Assembly (NCBI GenBank): GCA_963575745.1
Contig: CAUYUJ010003447.1
Span: 1,349,284-1,413,283 of the forward strand
Length of the DNA: 64,000 bases
Reading direction: 5' to 3'
DNA from: Prorocentrum cordatum
Lineage: Eukaryota > Sar > Dinophyceae > Prorocentrales > Prorocentraceae
Below, piece by piece: positions 1 through 10,065 of this stretch. Position 1 is the stretch's first letter, and each line of letters begins with the position of its first letter. The notes beneath the pieces were generated by a model. It saw nothing but the letters and a program-made list of their open reading frames with translations, was not told the origin of the DNA and ran no database searches. The position numbers were made by a program, and so were the translations under genes.

Positions 1-1
1 C

Positions 2-262
2 AACTGTGGCGACGAGGAGGGCCCCCGAAGACCGACGCAAAACTCGAGCCCCCAGGACCTCCGCGAGGAGCAGGAGCACCAGCGAGAGGAACAGGAGGAG
101 CAGGAAGGCCACTCGGAGACGGGCCGCGCGTCCGCCGCGGCCCTGGCTCGTGCCGCACGCGAGCGGCCGCGCACGCGCAGGGCCTGCCTGCAGGCCCTGA
201 AGGGGAGCGAGGGCGATGAGGAGGATGGTGAAAAGGATGATGAAGAGGAGGAGGAGGAGGAG
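2..262 (+). CDS. Partial charged exon, open at the left edge
   Basis: The frame starting at base 2 is open from the window edge and reads a Glu/Gln/Arg-rich stretch (for example DLREEQEHQREEQEEQEG), then an Ala/Arg-rich helix-like segment and an acidic run into the (GAG)n tract. The amino-acid mix is less monotonous than the microsatellite and could be the end of a plus-strand exon. The frame stays open beyond 262, but from about 380 it is antisense to the methyltransferase exon, so only the left part is proposed. No family is recognised. It could also be chance openness of GC-rich DNA. Confidence 0.3.
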
Positions 263-346
263 GAGGAGGAGGGAAGGCAGAAGGGAAGAAGTGAGGGGGC
301 GGGTAGAGGGAGGAGAGAGAGAAAGAGAGAGAGATTGAAAGAGCGA
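236..346. repeat. (GAG)n/(GA)n purine tract
   Basis: A run of GAG triplets passes into imperfect GA dinucleotides. On the minus strand it lies just downstream of the last recognised methyltransferase exon. Confidence 0.8.
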
Positions 347-381
347 GGGGGAGAGAACGACAGGAGGTCTAGACGCCTGGC

Positions 382-2024
382 TCACCCATCAAGCCCCCCG
401 GACGCAAGCCCGACAGCGGGCAAGAGGGCGGCCAACAAACGACGCACAACGCACATCGAAAAAGCGTTGCCGCAAATGCCCCCGGCGCGGCGCTCGGACA
501 CCAAAGTGAGGTCCAGCTGCTGGGGGTCGAAGCCCTGGAGCGCGAACAATTCGCTCAGCTTCACCTGCCTGTTCAACTTCGTGATCCAGTAGGCCCGCTC
601 CCTGCGCCTGGGCCGACGCCAACAACAATCAACAAGCGGAAAAATTGACAAAAGGAGCTGAGGAGCGAGGGGGAGGGGGACAAGGGCAGGTGGAGGGAAG
701 GGAGGATGATGGGGATGAAGGGCGAGTAGCAAGCAGCAGGAGACGGAGGAAGCCGAGGAGGAGGGGGAGGACGAAGAAGAGGAGTGGGCTTTTCCCACCC
801 CCCCGGCCCTTCCCCCCCATCTCTCGCCACCTTTCCCCCCCTCCGGGGGCCCCCCTTCCCCCTCTCTTTCTCCCCCCGCCCCCCTCCCCTCTGAGAGGGC
901 CTCGTCGCCGTCAGCGTCGGGGCCCTGTTGATGTAGTACAGCGGGGCAGTGCCACCCATGTCGATGAAGATGTAGTGCTTGCGGGCGTCGATGCCCTCGT
1001 CCTTGAGCTTCTTGTAGACTGCCTTGACCTGCCTCTTGTAGCCCTTCTGCGTGGGGAACTTCGTCGGGCCCTTGACGGCGTCGCGCGTGTCGAGGAAGTC
1101 CTTCAGGTCGGGAGGCAGCACCGCCTTCGGCCACTCGAACGGCTTGACGATGCAGTCGCGGCGGAGCCCGACAATGTACACCCTCCTGCGCTGCTGGGCC
1201 GTGCCGTTCGCCCTCGAGTTGAGGATCCGCCAACGGATCTCGTAGCAGGGGCGGCCATCAACGCCGTTGATGCCGGTCAAATTGTCCAGGATCGTCTTGA
1301 AGAGGCGGTTGAACTTGGTCGTCAACGTCGGCACGTTTTCGAGAAAAAACACTTTGGGCCGATTCTTTCGAATGTAGTTGTACACTCCAACCCGCACCTT
1401 CGTCCTCTCATCAGCGGCACCTCTACCTTCTCCGGCGATGCTCAAGCCCTGGCAGGGCCACCCTGCAGAGTAAAGATCGACCTCGCCGGCGCCCTCGTGG
1501 GCTGCGCTCATCGCGTCGTCGATGAACAGCTTCGCCTCGTGGTGGCCCTCATAGAACGTCTTCGCGAAGGGGTCCGACTCGCACGCGAACACGACCTCGT
1601 ACTTGATACCCAGCTCCGCTGCCCAGCCAGACGGGCTGGCTGCAACGATCGATCATGTGTTTCACTTCCTCCTCATCATCCTTATCACTCTTATCCTCGC
1701 CTTCTTACTCCTCCCCCCCCTCCCTCCCCTTCTTACTCCTCCCTCCCTTCTTACTCCCCCCTCCCCTCCACTTCCCTCACCTGCTCGACCCTTCAGGGCC
1801 CTCACGGCCCCCGCCCGGCGGCGGCCATGGGCGCCCCGTGCGGCGGGCCCTGCCGACAGGCCCGACCCATCATCCAGGGCGAATTCGCACGTGCCAGCGC
1901 CACTGCAGCTGCTGCCGACCAATATCGATGCCGGAGGCCGACGCCGCTGCCGCGTGGTCTTCGGCGTCGGCACGTCGATGTTGCTGCATAGTTTCACGAG
2001 CTCCAGCGAGCGTTTCTGCTGGGC
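382..2024 (-). CDS. C5-cytosine DNA methyltransferase, at least three exons
   Basis: Transfers a methyl group from S-adenosylmethionine to cytosine C5 in DNA, presumably in the nucleus. Read on the minus strand, exon A (about 2024-1876) carries motif I (SSCSGAGTCEFAL). Exon B (1618 to about 890) continues AELGIKYEVVFACESDPF and carries motif IV with the catalytic Cys (GWPCQGLS, near 1455), motif VI (FFLENVPT, near 1335) and motif VIII (QQRRRVYIVG, near 1180). Exon C (601-382) holds the motif IX/X end (YWITKLNRQVKLSELFALQGF; GGICGNAFSMCVV near 460) and stops at 382. Acceptor AGs at 2025-2026, 1619-1620 and 602-603 follow pyrimidine-rich DNA. Exact donors were not fixed. Frames differ between exons, so splicing is required. 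All catalytic motifs are present. The N-terminus lies upstream and may be in the ORFs at 4-10 kb. Dinoflagellates are known to carry DNMTs both as host genes and inside retrotransposons. No RT neighbours this one within 20 kb. Confidence 0.87.
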
Positions 2025-2074
2025 CTTCGACGGCGAGGGGGATGGAGGGCGGGGGGGGACAAGAAAGTGCCCGT

Positions 2075-2160
2075 GGAGAGGAAAAGGAGGAGGGAGGAGG
2101 AGGAGGAGGAGGAGGAGGAGGAGGAGGAGCTGCAGCAGCAGCAGCAATAACAACAACATC
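2075..2160. repeat. (GGA)n and (GCA)n microsatellite in the methyltransferase intron
   Basis: GGA triplets pass into GCA triplets. On the gene strand this is a CTC/TGC-rich pyrimidine tract about 50 bp before the exon A acceptor. The poly-Leu reading through it is an artefact. Confidence 0.75.
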
Positions 2161-2205
2161 CTCTCGAAATGGGCCCCTCGACACCCGCTGGGGTCCACCA
2201 GATTG

Positions 2206-2915
2206 TTCCCTACTCGGGCTCTGCCGAGCAGTGGAAATCGCTTCGGGTGGTTCCCCCGGCATCCGCCCCGCGGTTCCCCCGGTCCCCTGGGAGCTTTAGC
2301 TGTAGCTTTAGCTTTAGCTTTAGCTTAGCTTTAGTTTAGCTTTACCCCAGTTTTAGCTTAACTATAGTTCAGCTTTAGCTTACCTTTAGTTTAGCTTTAG
2401 CTTAGCTCTACCTTAGCTAGCTTTAGCTTATCGTTTGCAGCTTTACCTTAGCTAGCTTTGGCTTAGCTTTTGCTTTAGCTTAGCGTTGGCTTAGCTTTAG
2501 CTTAGCTTCAGCTCAGGTTTAGCTTAGCTTTAGCTTAGCTTTAGCTTAGCGTTAGCTTAGCTTTAGCTTTTGTTTTAGCTGTTGATTTAGCTTTTGCTTT
2601 AGCTTTTGCTTTAGCTTAGCTTTAGCTTAGTTTTAGCTTAGCTTTAGCTTAGCTTTAGCTTAGCTTTAGCTTAGCTTTAGCTTAGCTTTAGCTTAGCTTC
2701 AGCTTAGCTTCAGCTTAGCCTTACCTTAGCTTTAGCTTAGCTTTAGCTTAGATTTAGCCTTGTTAGCGTTAGTTTAGCTTTAACTTAAGCTCAGCTTTAG
2801 CGTAGCTTTAGTTTAGCTTTAGCGTAGCGTTAGCTTAGCTTGAGCTTAGCTCTACCATTACTACTAATGCTGCTTTCCTAGGGGCTCCAACTCCAAGGTA
2901 GGGTCGCACTGGGAT
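2206..2915 (+). repeat. Left arm of a 20-kb-spaced inverted repeat with an 11-mer satellite core
   Basis: The core 2290-2862 is a degenerate array of GCTTTAGCTTA. The left flank (2206-2290, containing CAGTGGAAATCGC and GGCATCCGCCCCG) and right flank (2865-2915, GCTGCTTTCCTA.GGGCTCCAACTCC through GGGTCGCACTGGGAT) are non-repetitive. Both flanks recur in reverse complement around the array at 22945-23622, so flanks plus array form one element. It lies in the intron region upstream of the methyltransferase exons. Confidence 0.85.
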
Positions 2916-2933
2916 TTTTTTTTGAGAGGGCCG

Positions 2934-2990
2934 ATTGGGGTCCAACAGTTTTTCGAGCGTCCGACGCTCGAAAAACTGCTGGGCCCCAAT
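2934..2990. repeat. 57-bp near-perfect hairpin
   Basis: The left arm ATTGGGGTCCAACAG followed by TTTTTCGAGCGTC pairs with the right arm GACGCTCGAAAAA followed by CTGCTGGGCCCCAAT, with almost no loop. It directly follows the satellite element after a T-rich stretch. Function is unknown. It may be a miniature transposon end or a relic. Confidence 0.75.
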
Positions 2991-3169
2991 AGGTCTCGAT
3001 CCTCGGGCCCCGCGGGGCCCAGTCGGCCCGGGTCCGTCCCCCCCAGGGGGCCGTCAGCGAGGCCGCTGGCCCCGGCGCAGCCGGCGCCGCCGGCGGGGGC
3101 TGGGCGGCGGCGGCGGCAGCAGGCCGCCGCATTGGCCCGCAGGCGGCCGGGCGCCGCGCCACCTCCGGC

Positions 3170-3495
3170 GCGGGGGGCAGGGCGAGGGCAGGGAGGGGGT
3201 GCAGAGTGACGGCAGAGTGAGGGCAGAGCAAGGACAGAGCGAGGGTGGGAAGGGCAGGGCAGAGCGAGGGCAGGAAGGCAGAGTGAGGGCAGGCAGGGAA
3301 GGGAAACGGAGCAGAGCGAAGGCAGGGACGGAGTGCAGGTGAGGGAGGGGGGGCAGGCGAGGGAGGGCAGATGAGGGAGGGCAGGCGAGGGAGGGATAGC
3401 AGGCGAGGGAGAGGGGGGGCATGCGAGGGAGGGCAGATGAGGGAGGGCAGGTGAGGAGGGAGGGCAGGCGAGGGAGGGCAGGCGAGGGAGAGACA
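3170..3495. repeat. GAGGGAGGGCAG-type G-rich minisatellite
   Basis: Irregular repeats of GGGCAG(G/A)(C/T)GAGGGA cover this stretch. GC-rich DNA at 2990-3170 before it shows no recognisable gene. Predicted proteins through it are repeat artefacts. Confidence 0.8.
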
Positions 3496-3803
3496 GGGAG
3501 ACGGTTGTGCTGTGGGGCTCCTCCGTTTTGCTACTCCTCCTCCGTTCTGCTACTCCTCCTAGTTTCCCGTCTCCCTTCTCCTTACTCCTCTGCCCCTCCT
3601 GCTACCTGCAGGCAGGGGTCATCCTCCCTCATGCCGCTCCTGCTCCTCCTGCAGGTGGGGCATTCCCCCCTCCTGCAACCTCTCCACCCTCGTGCTTCTC
3701 TGCATTTTCATGCGACCTGCCAGCCGGGCCTAGATGCTGGCAGCGCTCGCGGAGGCGGGGCATCCGACGACTGCCCACTGGCGCACCGCGCAAGTCACTA
3801 AGA

Positions 3804-4156
3804 CTAAGACTCAATGATCCCGGCACAACGGGCACGCTCAGCGATAGCTAACGAAAGCTGGAACAAGTAATCCTCCTCCTCATCATCCCTTTCTTCCTCC
3901 TTGACGTCGTCCTCCTCCTCCTCCTCCTCCTCCTCCTCCTCCCCCTCCTCCTCCCCCTCCTCCTTTCCCCCACTGACCTCCTGATTCCGCCCGGAACCTG
4001 GGCGATTCATGCATGCTGGTCGACGGCGGCGGCCGCCCACGCTGCAAAAAAATGGCAATGCCCAGAGCTGGGCGAATGCTGCGGCGATTGTGATGCTCGT
4101 CTCCTCCACTCCGCCGAACGCCGGCTCTGCCTGGCTAAAATCCTCCACGAGCATTA
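3804..4156 (-). CDS. Possible terminal exon, unknown protein
   Basis: The minus-strand frame reads MLVEDFSQAEPAFGGVEET and TIAAAFAQLWALPFF, then an acidic (GAG)n run, then EEDYLFQLSLAIAERARCAG and a stop near 3804. The two ends look like real protein around a microsatellite-derived Glu run. It lies downstream of, and in the same orientation as, the acidic ORF at 4341-5042. It could be a separate small gene, a later exon of the same gene, or chance. Confidence 0.33.
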
Positions 4157-4340
4157 TCAAAAAATGAGAGGGTGCCAACGCATATGGCTGGCCAAGACTC
4201 GATCGACTGCAGCGGTGCACGGGTGAGGTTGGTAGGTAGGGCGGGAAGAAGGGTGTGGTGAGTGAGGGCAGGGTAAGGTAAGTGAGGTCTTTGGCTGCAA
4301 GGAGTCTCGACAACGCTCTCTGAATTCATGTGCGGGCCGC

Positions 4341-5042
4341 TCACTCATTCTCTTCCTCGTCTTCCTCCTGGTCTTCCTCTTCCTCCTCATCTTCGTGCGC
4401 GCCGTCCTCGCCAGCCTCTTGCTCGGCCTGCCGCAAGGCCTCCAAGGCCGCCTTCCTGGTCTGCTTAGAACCCGCTTCGACCTTCTTACCCCTGCCGCCC
4501 TTCTTGCCCTTGCCCGTCTTGCCCTTGCCGCCAGTGGCGTTGCCCGTCGTCTTGTGGGCAGCGGCGGGCCTCTTCAGGATCGGTTCCTCCTCGTGCTCAT
4601 CCTCCGCCTCCTCTTCCTCCTCCTCAGCCTCGGCTGCGTTCCCGGAGCTGGGGTCGGCCCTGATCTCCTCCAGTAGGGCCGCGAACGTGGGCTGGTACAG
4701 ATGCGAGTTCTCATTCTGCATCGCATCCAGCACAAGTTTTTTCAAGCGCATGTTGGCCTGCTTGATGGGTTCGTCTGTGAACCCGTAGCCGAAGTAGGGC
4801 GCCTTGTTCTGGATGCATACAAATGCGAGGCGACAATCGTTCATGGTCAAGTCCACGACCGCCTTCCTCTTCAGGAGGTGGATCAGTTCGTCGTGCAGCT
4901 GATCCGACATCGGATGATAGTTGAAAGGCTCGATGTCGTCGTTGGCCCTCAAGGAGCCCTTGCCTTTGGCCTTGCCCTTGTTGCCCTCAGGGCCACCGCT
5001 GTCCGTGCCAGCGCCGCCCACTGCCACCCTGGGGGCGTTTGG
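4341..5042 (-). CDS. Hypothetical nuclear-type protein exon with acidic/Lys-rich tail
   Basis: An acceptor AG at 5043-5044 after (CTC)n opens a clean frame. It begins PNAPRVAVGG, passes a Gly/Lys-rich stretch, then a compact globular-looking segment (EPFNYHPMSDQLHDELIHLL, DCRLAFVCIQNKAPYFGYGF, ANMRLKKLVLDAMQNENSHLY). It ends in an acidic run, a KGKTGKGKKGGRGKK basic segment and a final Glu/Asp tail with a stop at 4341. Composition suggests a nuclear or chromatin-associated protein, but no family is recognised. Codon use is GC3-rich like its neighbours. It sits between the ORF at 6.7 kb and the methyltransferase on the same strand, so it may be an internal or terminal exon of a longer gene. 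Confidence 0.68.
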   Translation of the reverse strand, partial: PNAPRVAVGGAGTDSGGPEGNKGKAKGKGSLRANDDIEPFNYHPMSDQLHDELIHLLKRKAVVDLTMNDCRLAFVCIQNKAPYFGYGFTDEPIKQANMRLKKLVLDAMQNENSHLYQPTFAALLEEIRADPSSGNAAEAEEEEEEAEDEHEEEPILKRPAAAHKTTGNATGGKGKTGKGKKGGRGKKVEAGSKQTRKAALEALRQAEQEAGEDGAHEDEEEEEDQEEDEEENE

Positions 5043-5054
5043 CTTCAAAAAAGG

Positions 5055-5235
5055 AGGAGCGGAAAGGAGACGTGGAGTAGGAGGAGGAGGAGGAGGAGGA
5101 GGAGGAGGAGGAATAGAGAGGTGGAGGAGGAGAATGAGGAGGAGGAGGACTACAGAGAAGGTGGAGGAAGACGAGGAGGGAGGCGGAGGAAGACATGTGG
5201 AGGAGAGGGGGGTAGGAGGAGAAGGAGGTGGATAA
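5055..5235. repeat. (GGA)n tract upstream of an acceptor
   Basis: GGA/GAA triplets. On the gene strand this is a CTC-rich pyrimidine tract directly before the 5043 acceptor. Confidence 0.75.
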
Positions 5236-5429
5236 GGTGGAGTGGGTGGCCCCCATAACCGTGCCCCCAGACCCCTACTGGGGTCCAACAATTTTCGGCT
5301 TTGGTCACTGGGCCCTGGGGCCCCGCCCCCGCCGAGGCGTCGCGGCCCTGAGCGGCGACCTCGAGGCGGCGGCGCCGGCGGAGGCCAGGCCGCTGACGCT
5401 GCCGGGGGAAGGGGGGGGGGGGGCAAGTA

Positions 5430-6500
5430 ACATGATCGGCCCACGAACCCGGAAAATAATATGGACATGCAGCTGATTGGGTGATGGGTGATGGGCTGAT
5501 GCGGCAACGTGTTCAAAAACATCTGATTGGGTGATGGGCAAATGCAATGTTTGATGTATCGACCTTGTCTTGATGTACCCTGCCGAAGGCTGTGCTGTGC
5601 TGTGCCGTGCTGAGTTGACATGTGCCATGCCGCGATTGTGTATTATTATTAATATCATTATTATTATAGCGTAGTACGTTTTTGCATCCGAGCCGTGACC
5701 GAACTGATCTGGATCGCAAGCTCGAGCTGCCTGAACACATAGCAGCAGCTGCCCCAAAGCAGGCTGAGGAGGGCTCAAATGTAGCCCCGGGCGTCCACGA
5801 CCTCCCAGCGATGCTGGAGGTCGTGGCCGGTCGGCGCCCCCTTGAAGGCTGGGGGCCTGATGGTGGCCTTGACTCGGTTGCGTGATGATGATGATGCTGA
5901 TGATGACGGTGATGATGATGACGATGACGATGACGATGATGATGATGATGACGATGCTGATCATGATGATGGTGATGATGCTGATGCTGATGATGCTGAT
6001 GCTGATGCAGATGATGATTGTTATGCTGATGATTAGGATGATGCTGATGATGATGATGCTGATGCTGCTGCTGATGAGTATGATGATGATGGTGGCGGTG
6101 ATGATGATGTGACCTTTGGGCCGCATGGCAGCGGCCCCCGCGGTGCCGGCGATTCAGCCGCGGCCCAAACGGCCCCAACGGCAGGCCCCAGCAGCGGGCC
6201 CCATCAGCGGGCCCCAACAGCGTCTCGCTCGAGGCATCCTCCGACTCAACAACTCCTGGCGCAAGACCCCTGCCTGGGCAACCCGGAGGCGTAAAACCAA
6301 GCGTCTCGCTCGAGACGACATCCTCGAGACCTCGGCGCGCGAAAACGAGCATTTCACTTGAGAGATCATCTCATTTCTGGCCCCCAGGAGAGGACAATCT
6401 ATAATGGCGCAAAGCAAGCGTTTCGATCGAGAAATCCTCGAGCAACTCTGAGACAAACAAGTGTTTCGCTCGAAACATCCTCACTGATAAGTCCGCCGGC
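5430..6500 (+). repeat. Modular dispersed repeat, copy 1
   Basis: Contains module A (CATGATCGGCCCACGAACCC, 5431), module B (TGTGCTGTGCTGTGCCGTGCTG-like, 5590), module C (ACCGAACTGATCTGGAT to AAGCTCGAGCTGCCTG, 5681-5762) and several module D units (TTTCGCTCGAGACATCCTC-like, 6225-6480). The same modules in the same orientation recur at 7.8, 14.6 and 16.3 kb. No ORF is recognisable. Confidence 0.8.
5882..6112. repeat. (GAT)n/(GCT)n microsatellite
   Basis: GATGAT with GCT and GAC variants. His-rich, Asp-rich and Met-rich readings in different frames are all products of the repeat. It is embedded in modular repeat copy 1. Confidence 0.9.
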
Positions 6501-6584
6501 CATCACCGGCTCTACTGCAGCCGTCAGAACCGGGGGTAAATGCACGAGATAACCATGGGCCCGAGCCCCTTCCGGGATCAACTC

Positions 6585-6698
6585 CCCGTCTTCCTCCTCC
6601 TCCTCCTCCTCCTCCTCCTCCTTCTCCTACTGCTCCTGCTCCTGCTTCTCCTCCTCCTCCTCATCATCATCCACCTCCCCCTCCTCCTCATCGTCCTT
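6585..6698. repeat. (CTC)n tract flanking an exon
   Basis: CTC/CTG triplets immediately 3' (gene sense) of the exon at 6700-7660. Typical of the low-complexity intron sequence bounding coding islands here. Confidence 0.75.
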
Positions 6699-6699
6699 C

Positions 6700-7660
6700 T
6701 CAACCATTGGTCCTGTGAACGCCGTAGCAAGTCTTCTTACCCTCGAACGTCATGGTCCAGGAAGACGCAGGATTTGGCATGCACATCGGCCCGATCGAAT
6801 CTCCTTTATTCGTGCCTTTGAAGTGCCTGCGCGGCTGGTCTGCCCCCAGGTTGAGCGGGTCCTTGGTGATCACGTGGAAAAACTCGGTCTGATGGATCAC
6901 CGTTGCACCACGAGACAAACCCCTGTGCTGGGCGAGGGACTCTTGGTCGTAGAACATGTAGTACGTCCGCTTCGATTTGTCCATGATCTTCCCGTCGCTG
7001 GCCTTTTTGAAACAACGAGAGATTTCACCCTCGTTCCCATGGCGGAACGCGTCGAAGATCACCATGGCATCCCCGTCGCTGATGGCATCCGTCTCCTCCC
7101 GAGCCTTGAAGACGGCGCTCAGCATCTTGGAGCAATGAGTCGATCGAAATGGTGGGCAACGGTCGTGTGGAGCCGTCATTGATTCTCCGGATGCCTTGAT
7201 GTCGTACAATACCAAGATGTGCTCGTGCTTGGCGGTGTTGGCTTTCATTTTTCCAACCGCCGAGCTCTTCAGAAGGTCGGCCAACTGGTTCTCCGTGCAA
7301 TTGCCCTGGTTCACGAGCCGCACGCACTCCATGACGACGCGGTTGGCGTGTTCTGACCATTGGGCAATCTGCACTTTGTGGTCGGGCTTCTTCGGCTTGG
7401 CGATGGACTTCATGACTTCTCCGTCGGCGCAGCCTCCGTCATCGTCGGACCAATCCTCGCGCGCGAGCGTGGCGTCGTCGTCCGCAGAGGGTGCGTGGGA
7501 TTTCAGTGGCGAGGCCTTCTCCTGCTCCAGAGTTGCGTAGATCTCGTCGATCATGTCCTTGATGGGGTTGGCGTCGAAAGCCTCTGCGATTGGCTTAGAC
7601 ATCTGGATGAAATTTTTCAAGTGGTAGTCGAACTTCGGCTGGTGCACCACGGCCTGGGCG
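6700..7660 (-). CDS. Hypothetical protein exon
   Basis: An acceptor AG at 7661-7662 (TTGTCGCAG) opens a frame of about 320 codons beginning AQAVVHQPKFDYHLKNFIQM. It has an acidic linker (DWSDDDGG), then a globular-looking region (HKVQIAQWSEHANRVVMECV, KHEHILVLYDIKASGES, DAMVIFDAFRHGNEGE, KSKRTYYMFYDQESLAQH, QTEFFHVITKDPLNLGADQP) and ends near FEGKKTCYGVH before an in-frame stop at 6700. The chain is non-repetitive with mixed hydrophobics, so it is very probably coding. The family is not recognised. It may splice from the ORF at 8526-10065 and on to 5042 (inference from order, strand and clean exon edges). Confidence 0.72.
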
Positions 7661-7779
7661 CTGCGACAACACAAAAGAACTTACTCCTCTCCCCCATTCG
7701 GCCTCCTTTATCTCGATTCGAGCACCACTGGAACGCTTTCGGCCAGGCGCAGCTGCTGCTGGACATCCCCAGACATGAG

Positions 7780-8270
7780 AATCTCAAGAAACATGATGGA
7801 CCCACGAACCCGGAAAGGGATATAGAACAAAATGCATGGAAACGTCTTCACGACGCCGCATTGGGGGACGGGCACTTCCACGAGACACCCCGCGAAGCGT
7901 TTCACCGACGAAACATGGGCGACCGTTTTCAACGTTTTCCTGGAAACATTCCACGACGAGATGCAGTCCACGAGACACCCCACGAAACATTCCACGACGA
8001 CAGGCAACCACTCAACCACGACGACAGGCAACCACTCAACCAACACGGGTTCGCTGGAGAAGGCAAATCTCTTGGGCGCCCGGATCCCTCAAGTTCAACG
8101 AAACAAGCGATTCGCTCGAGACATCCTCGGCAACTCTGCGGAGCAAGCGTTTCGCTCGAGACATCCTCAACGCACGAAAGAGTGGCCCGCGCCCTGTGAT
8201 TTATCGATCGGGATTTCAAAAACAAGCGTTTCGCTTGGGACATCATCCTCATATTCTAATCAGCCAGCCC
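7780..8270 (+). repeat. Modular dispersed repeat, copy 2
   Basis: Module A (ATGATGGACCCACGAACCCG, 7795) is followed by a block of CCACGAGACACCCC(G/A)CGAAAC-type repeats (7870-8040) and three module D units (8110, 8147, 8225). It is closely similar to copy 3 at 14555-15000, including the GGGACGGGCAC and GGAGAAGGCAAATCTC segments. Confidence 0.85.
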
Positions 8271-8439
8271 ATATCAACGAAAGAATCCGCCAGCCCACCT
8301 CAGTTGAGGCACCGGGGACACGTCTGCCAACTAAACCCTGGGCCGGCGCCCTTTCCTGGAACACAAAATCGAAAGCTCGTCGCCTCGAGGGGCTCGATCA
8401 GATTGATCGCCCGGGGAAGCAGGCACGGGCAGCGGGGGG

Positions 8440-8525
8440 AGAATGACAGGGGGAGGGGGAGGAGGAGGAGGGGGAGGAGGAGGAGGAGGAGGAGGAGGAG
8501 GTGGAAGAAGAAAAGGAGGAGTGCG
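8440..8525. repeat. (GGA)n tract
   Basis: Purine triplet run marking the 3' edge (gene sense) of the coding island upstream. The poly-Ser reading is not protein. Confidence 0.8.
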
Positions 8526-10065
8526 AGGAGGGAGGGGCCGGCGCCTCGAACAGCTTGACAGTGAGCGCCTCGCTCTCGCGCAGCTCCTTCATCCAAGTCA
8601 GGTCGGTGGGGTTCCCGGGGCCGCCGAAGGTCATGCGATGCACGGCCGTGCTGGCGAAGACCCTGTGGAAGGTCTGCTTGAACTCGGTCTGGAAAGCAGA
8701 GTTCACGAAGTTGAACATGTGGTTCTTCGCATCCCTCTTGAAAAGGATGAGCTGCAGGAGCCCCTTGGCGCGAGACCCCTTCCCGTTCAGAGTCCGCGCG
8801 CCCACGTCCTCGGGCGCGATCGCACCGCACTCGATCAGGTCCTCGAGCTCGCGGAGGCAGTGCAAAATAGCATCCTCGCTGCGGGCGGCTTTGACGATCT
8901 CGTTCAGCTTGTGCACGCTGTTGTACGGGCTGCGCGTGCCATGTAGGTCGTCCATCTTGAGCACCAGGGCACGGTGGGCATCCTTGCTGATGATCCGCTC
9001 CCACACGGTCATCGCCGCATCAACCCACGACTCTGAGATGGCCTCCTGGCCTGGCACGGTGATGACAACATCGCCGTCGCCAGTCTGCACGCCTGCGTTG
9101 AACTCGGCCGTCAGCTCGCGAACCGTCATTTTGCCGCCGCCCTGTTCCTTGCGCTTCTTGAAAATCATCATGTTCCAGATGCGCTGCGTGGGCGTGCGCG
9201 TCGTCGTCTCGTGGGCAACCGCGGCGGAGTCCCGGATGGTCTTGGCCCGAGCCCAGATCTCATCGCCCGAGTCGGCGCACTCGAAAACGAATGGCACCGT
9301 TAGCAGCGCTTGCTTCCATCGGCGTAGCTCGGCCTCGTCGGCGCCAGCTCTGATGCCAGCTGCTATCTTCAAGACCATGGCGTGGATGTACTCGGGCGGG
9401 GTGATGGACTTGAGCGCCCCCTCGTGGTCTGCCGGCGACGTGCCCCGGGGAACAACCACATGGATCTGCGTGGGGAACCGAAGAGAGGCAGAATGGTAGT
9501 AGAAATTGATCATGTCGTCAATCTTAGACTTCATGACTGGCACGCCCGGGTCGACACGCCAGTTCATATTGACCCAGGTGAGATTGCCAGCGCACCTGTA
9601 GAGGTTGTTGGCAGACATCGCGTTCTCGAACTCGTTCAGGTCGAAAGGGCTTTGCACGCCCTGCTCCGTGGGCTCTGAATCAGGGCCCAAATTCTCAAGG
9701 ATCGGCAGAGGCTCGGCATCCAGCACGCCCATGAAAATTGGATGGTTGTTGATGGCCTCCAGCGCCTGCTCCATGCGGAGATGGTGATCCCCGTTGACCG
9801 CGGGCATATCGCCCTCATCTGCCACCGTGGCGTCAATCATGACCGGGCGACCCACGGGCGGCGCGAACTGCGAGCGCCCGCGGGCGCCACCACGGCCGCG
9901 GCCCGAGCCCTTGGCCGAGCTGCTGGAGCCCAAGACCGAAGCTACCGACGAAGCGGGCGTGCCGGGCGCAGACCCCGCGCAACTCCCGGGGCTGCGACGC
10001 TGGCGACGCGGGTTGGGGGTCACCTCGGAGTCCGACGGGAGCGGCTGGCTGGCGCGCTTGGCCAT
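8526..10065 (-). CDS. Hypothetical protein, long exon with probable start codon
   Basis: The ATG at 10065 (MAKRASQPLPSDSEV) is preferred over a GTG 60 bases upstream. About 510 codons follow. First comes a basic Ser/Gly/Arg-rich N-terminus with GSGRGRGGARGR near residue 60, of RNA- or DNA-binding character. Then comes a long globular region (NHPIFMGVLDAEPLPILENL, VDPGVPVMKSKIDDMINFYY, SLRFPTQIHVVVPRGTSPAD, DAAMTVWERIISKDAHRALV, KMDDLHGTRSPYNSVHKL, KNHMFNFVNSAFQTEFKQTF). It ends near LFEAP at the (CTC)n tract, presumably at a donor. Family not recognised. As the first ORF of a same-strand series running to the methyltransferase it could encode that enzyme's N-terminal part, but nothing in the sequence proves it. 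Confidence 0.78.

Noticed and set aside
645-1991. 448-codon plus-strand ORF
   Set aside because: Antisense to the methyltransferase exons, which carry catalytic motifs; composition is that of a shadow frame.
5513-6352. His-rich ORF resembling a metal-binding protein
   Set aside because: Produced by the minus strand of (GAT)n; the other frames give equally monotonous Asp or Met runs.
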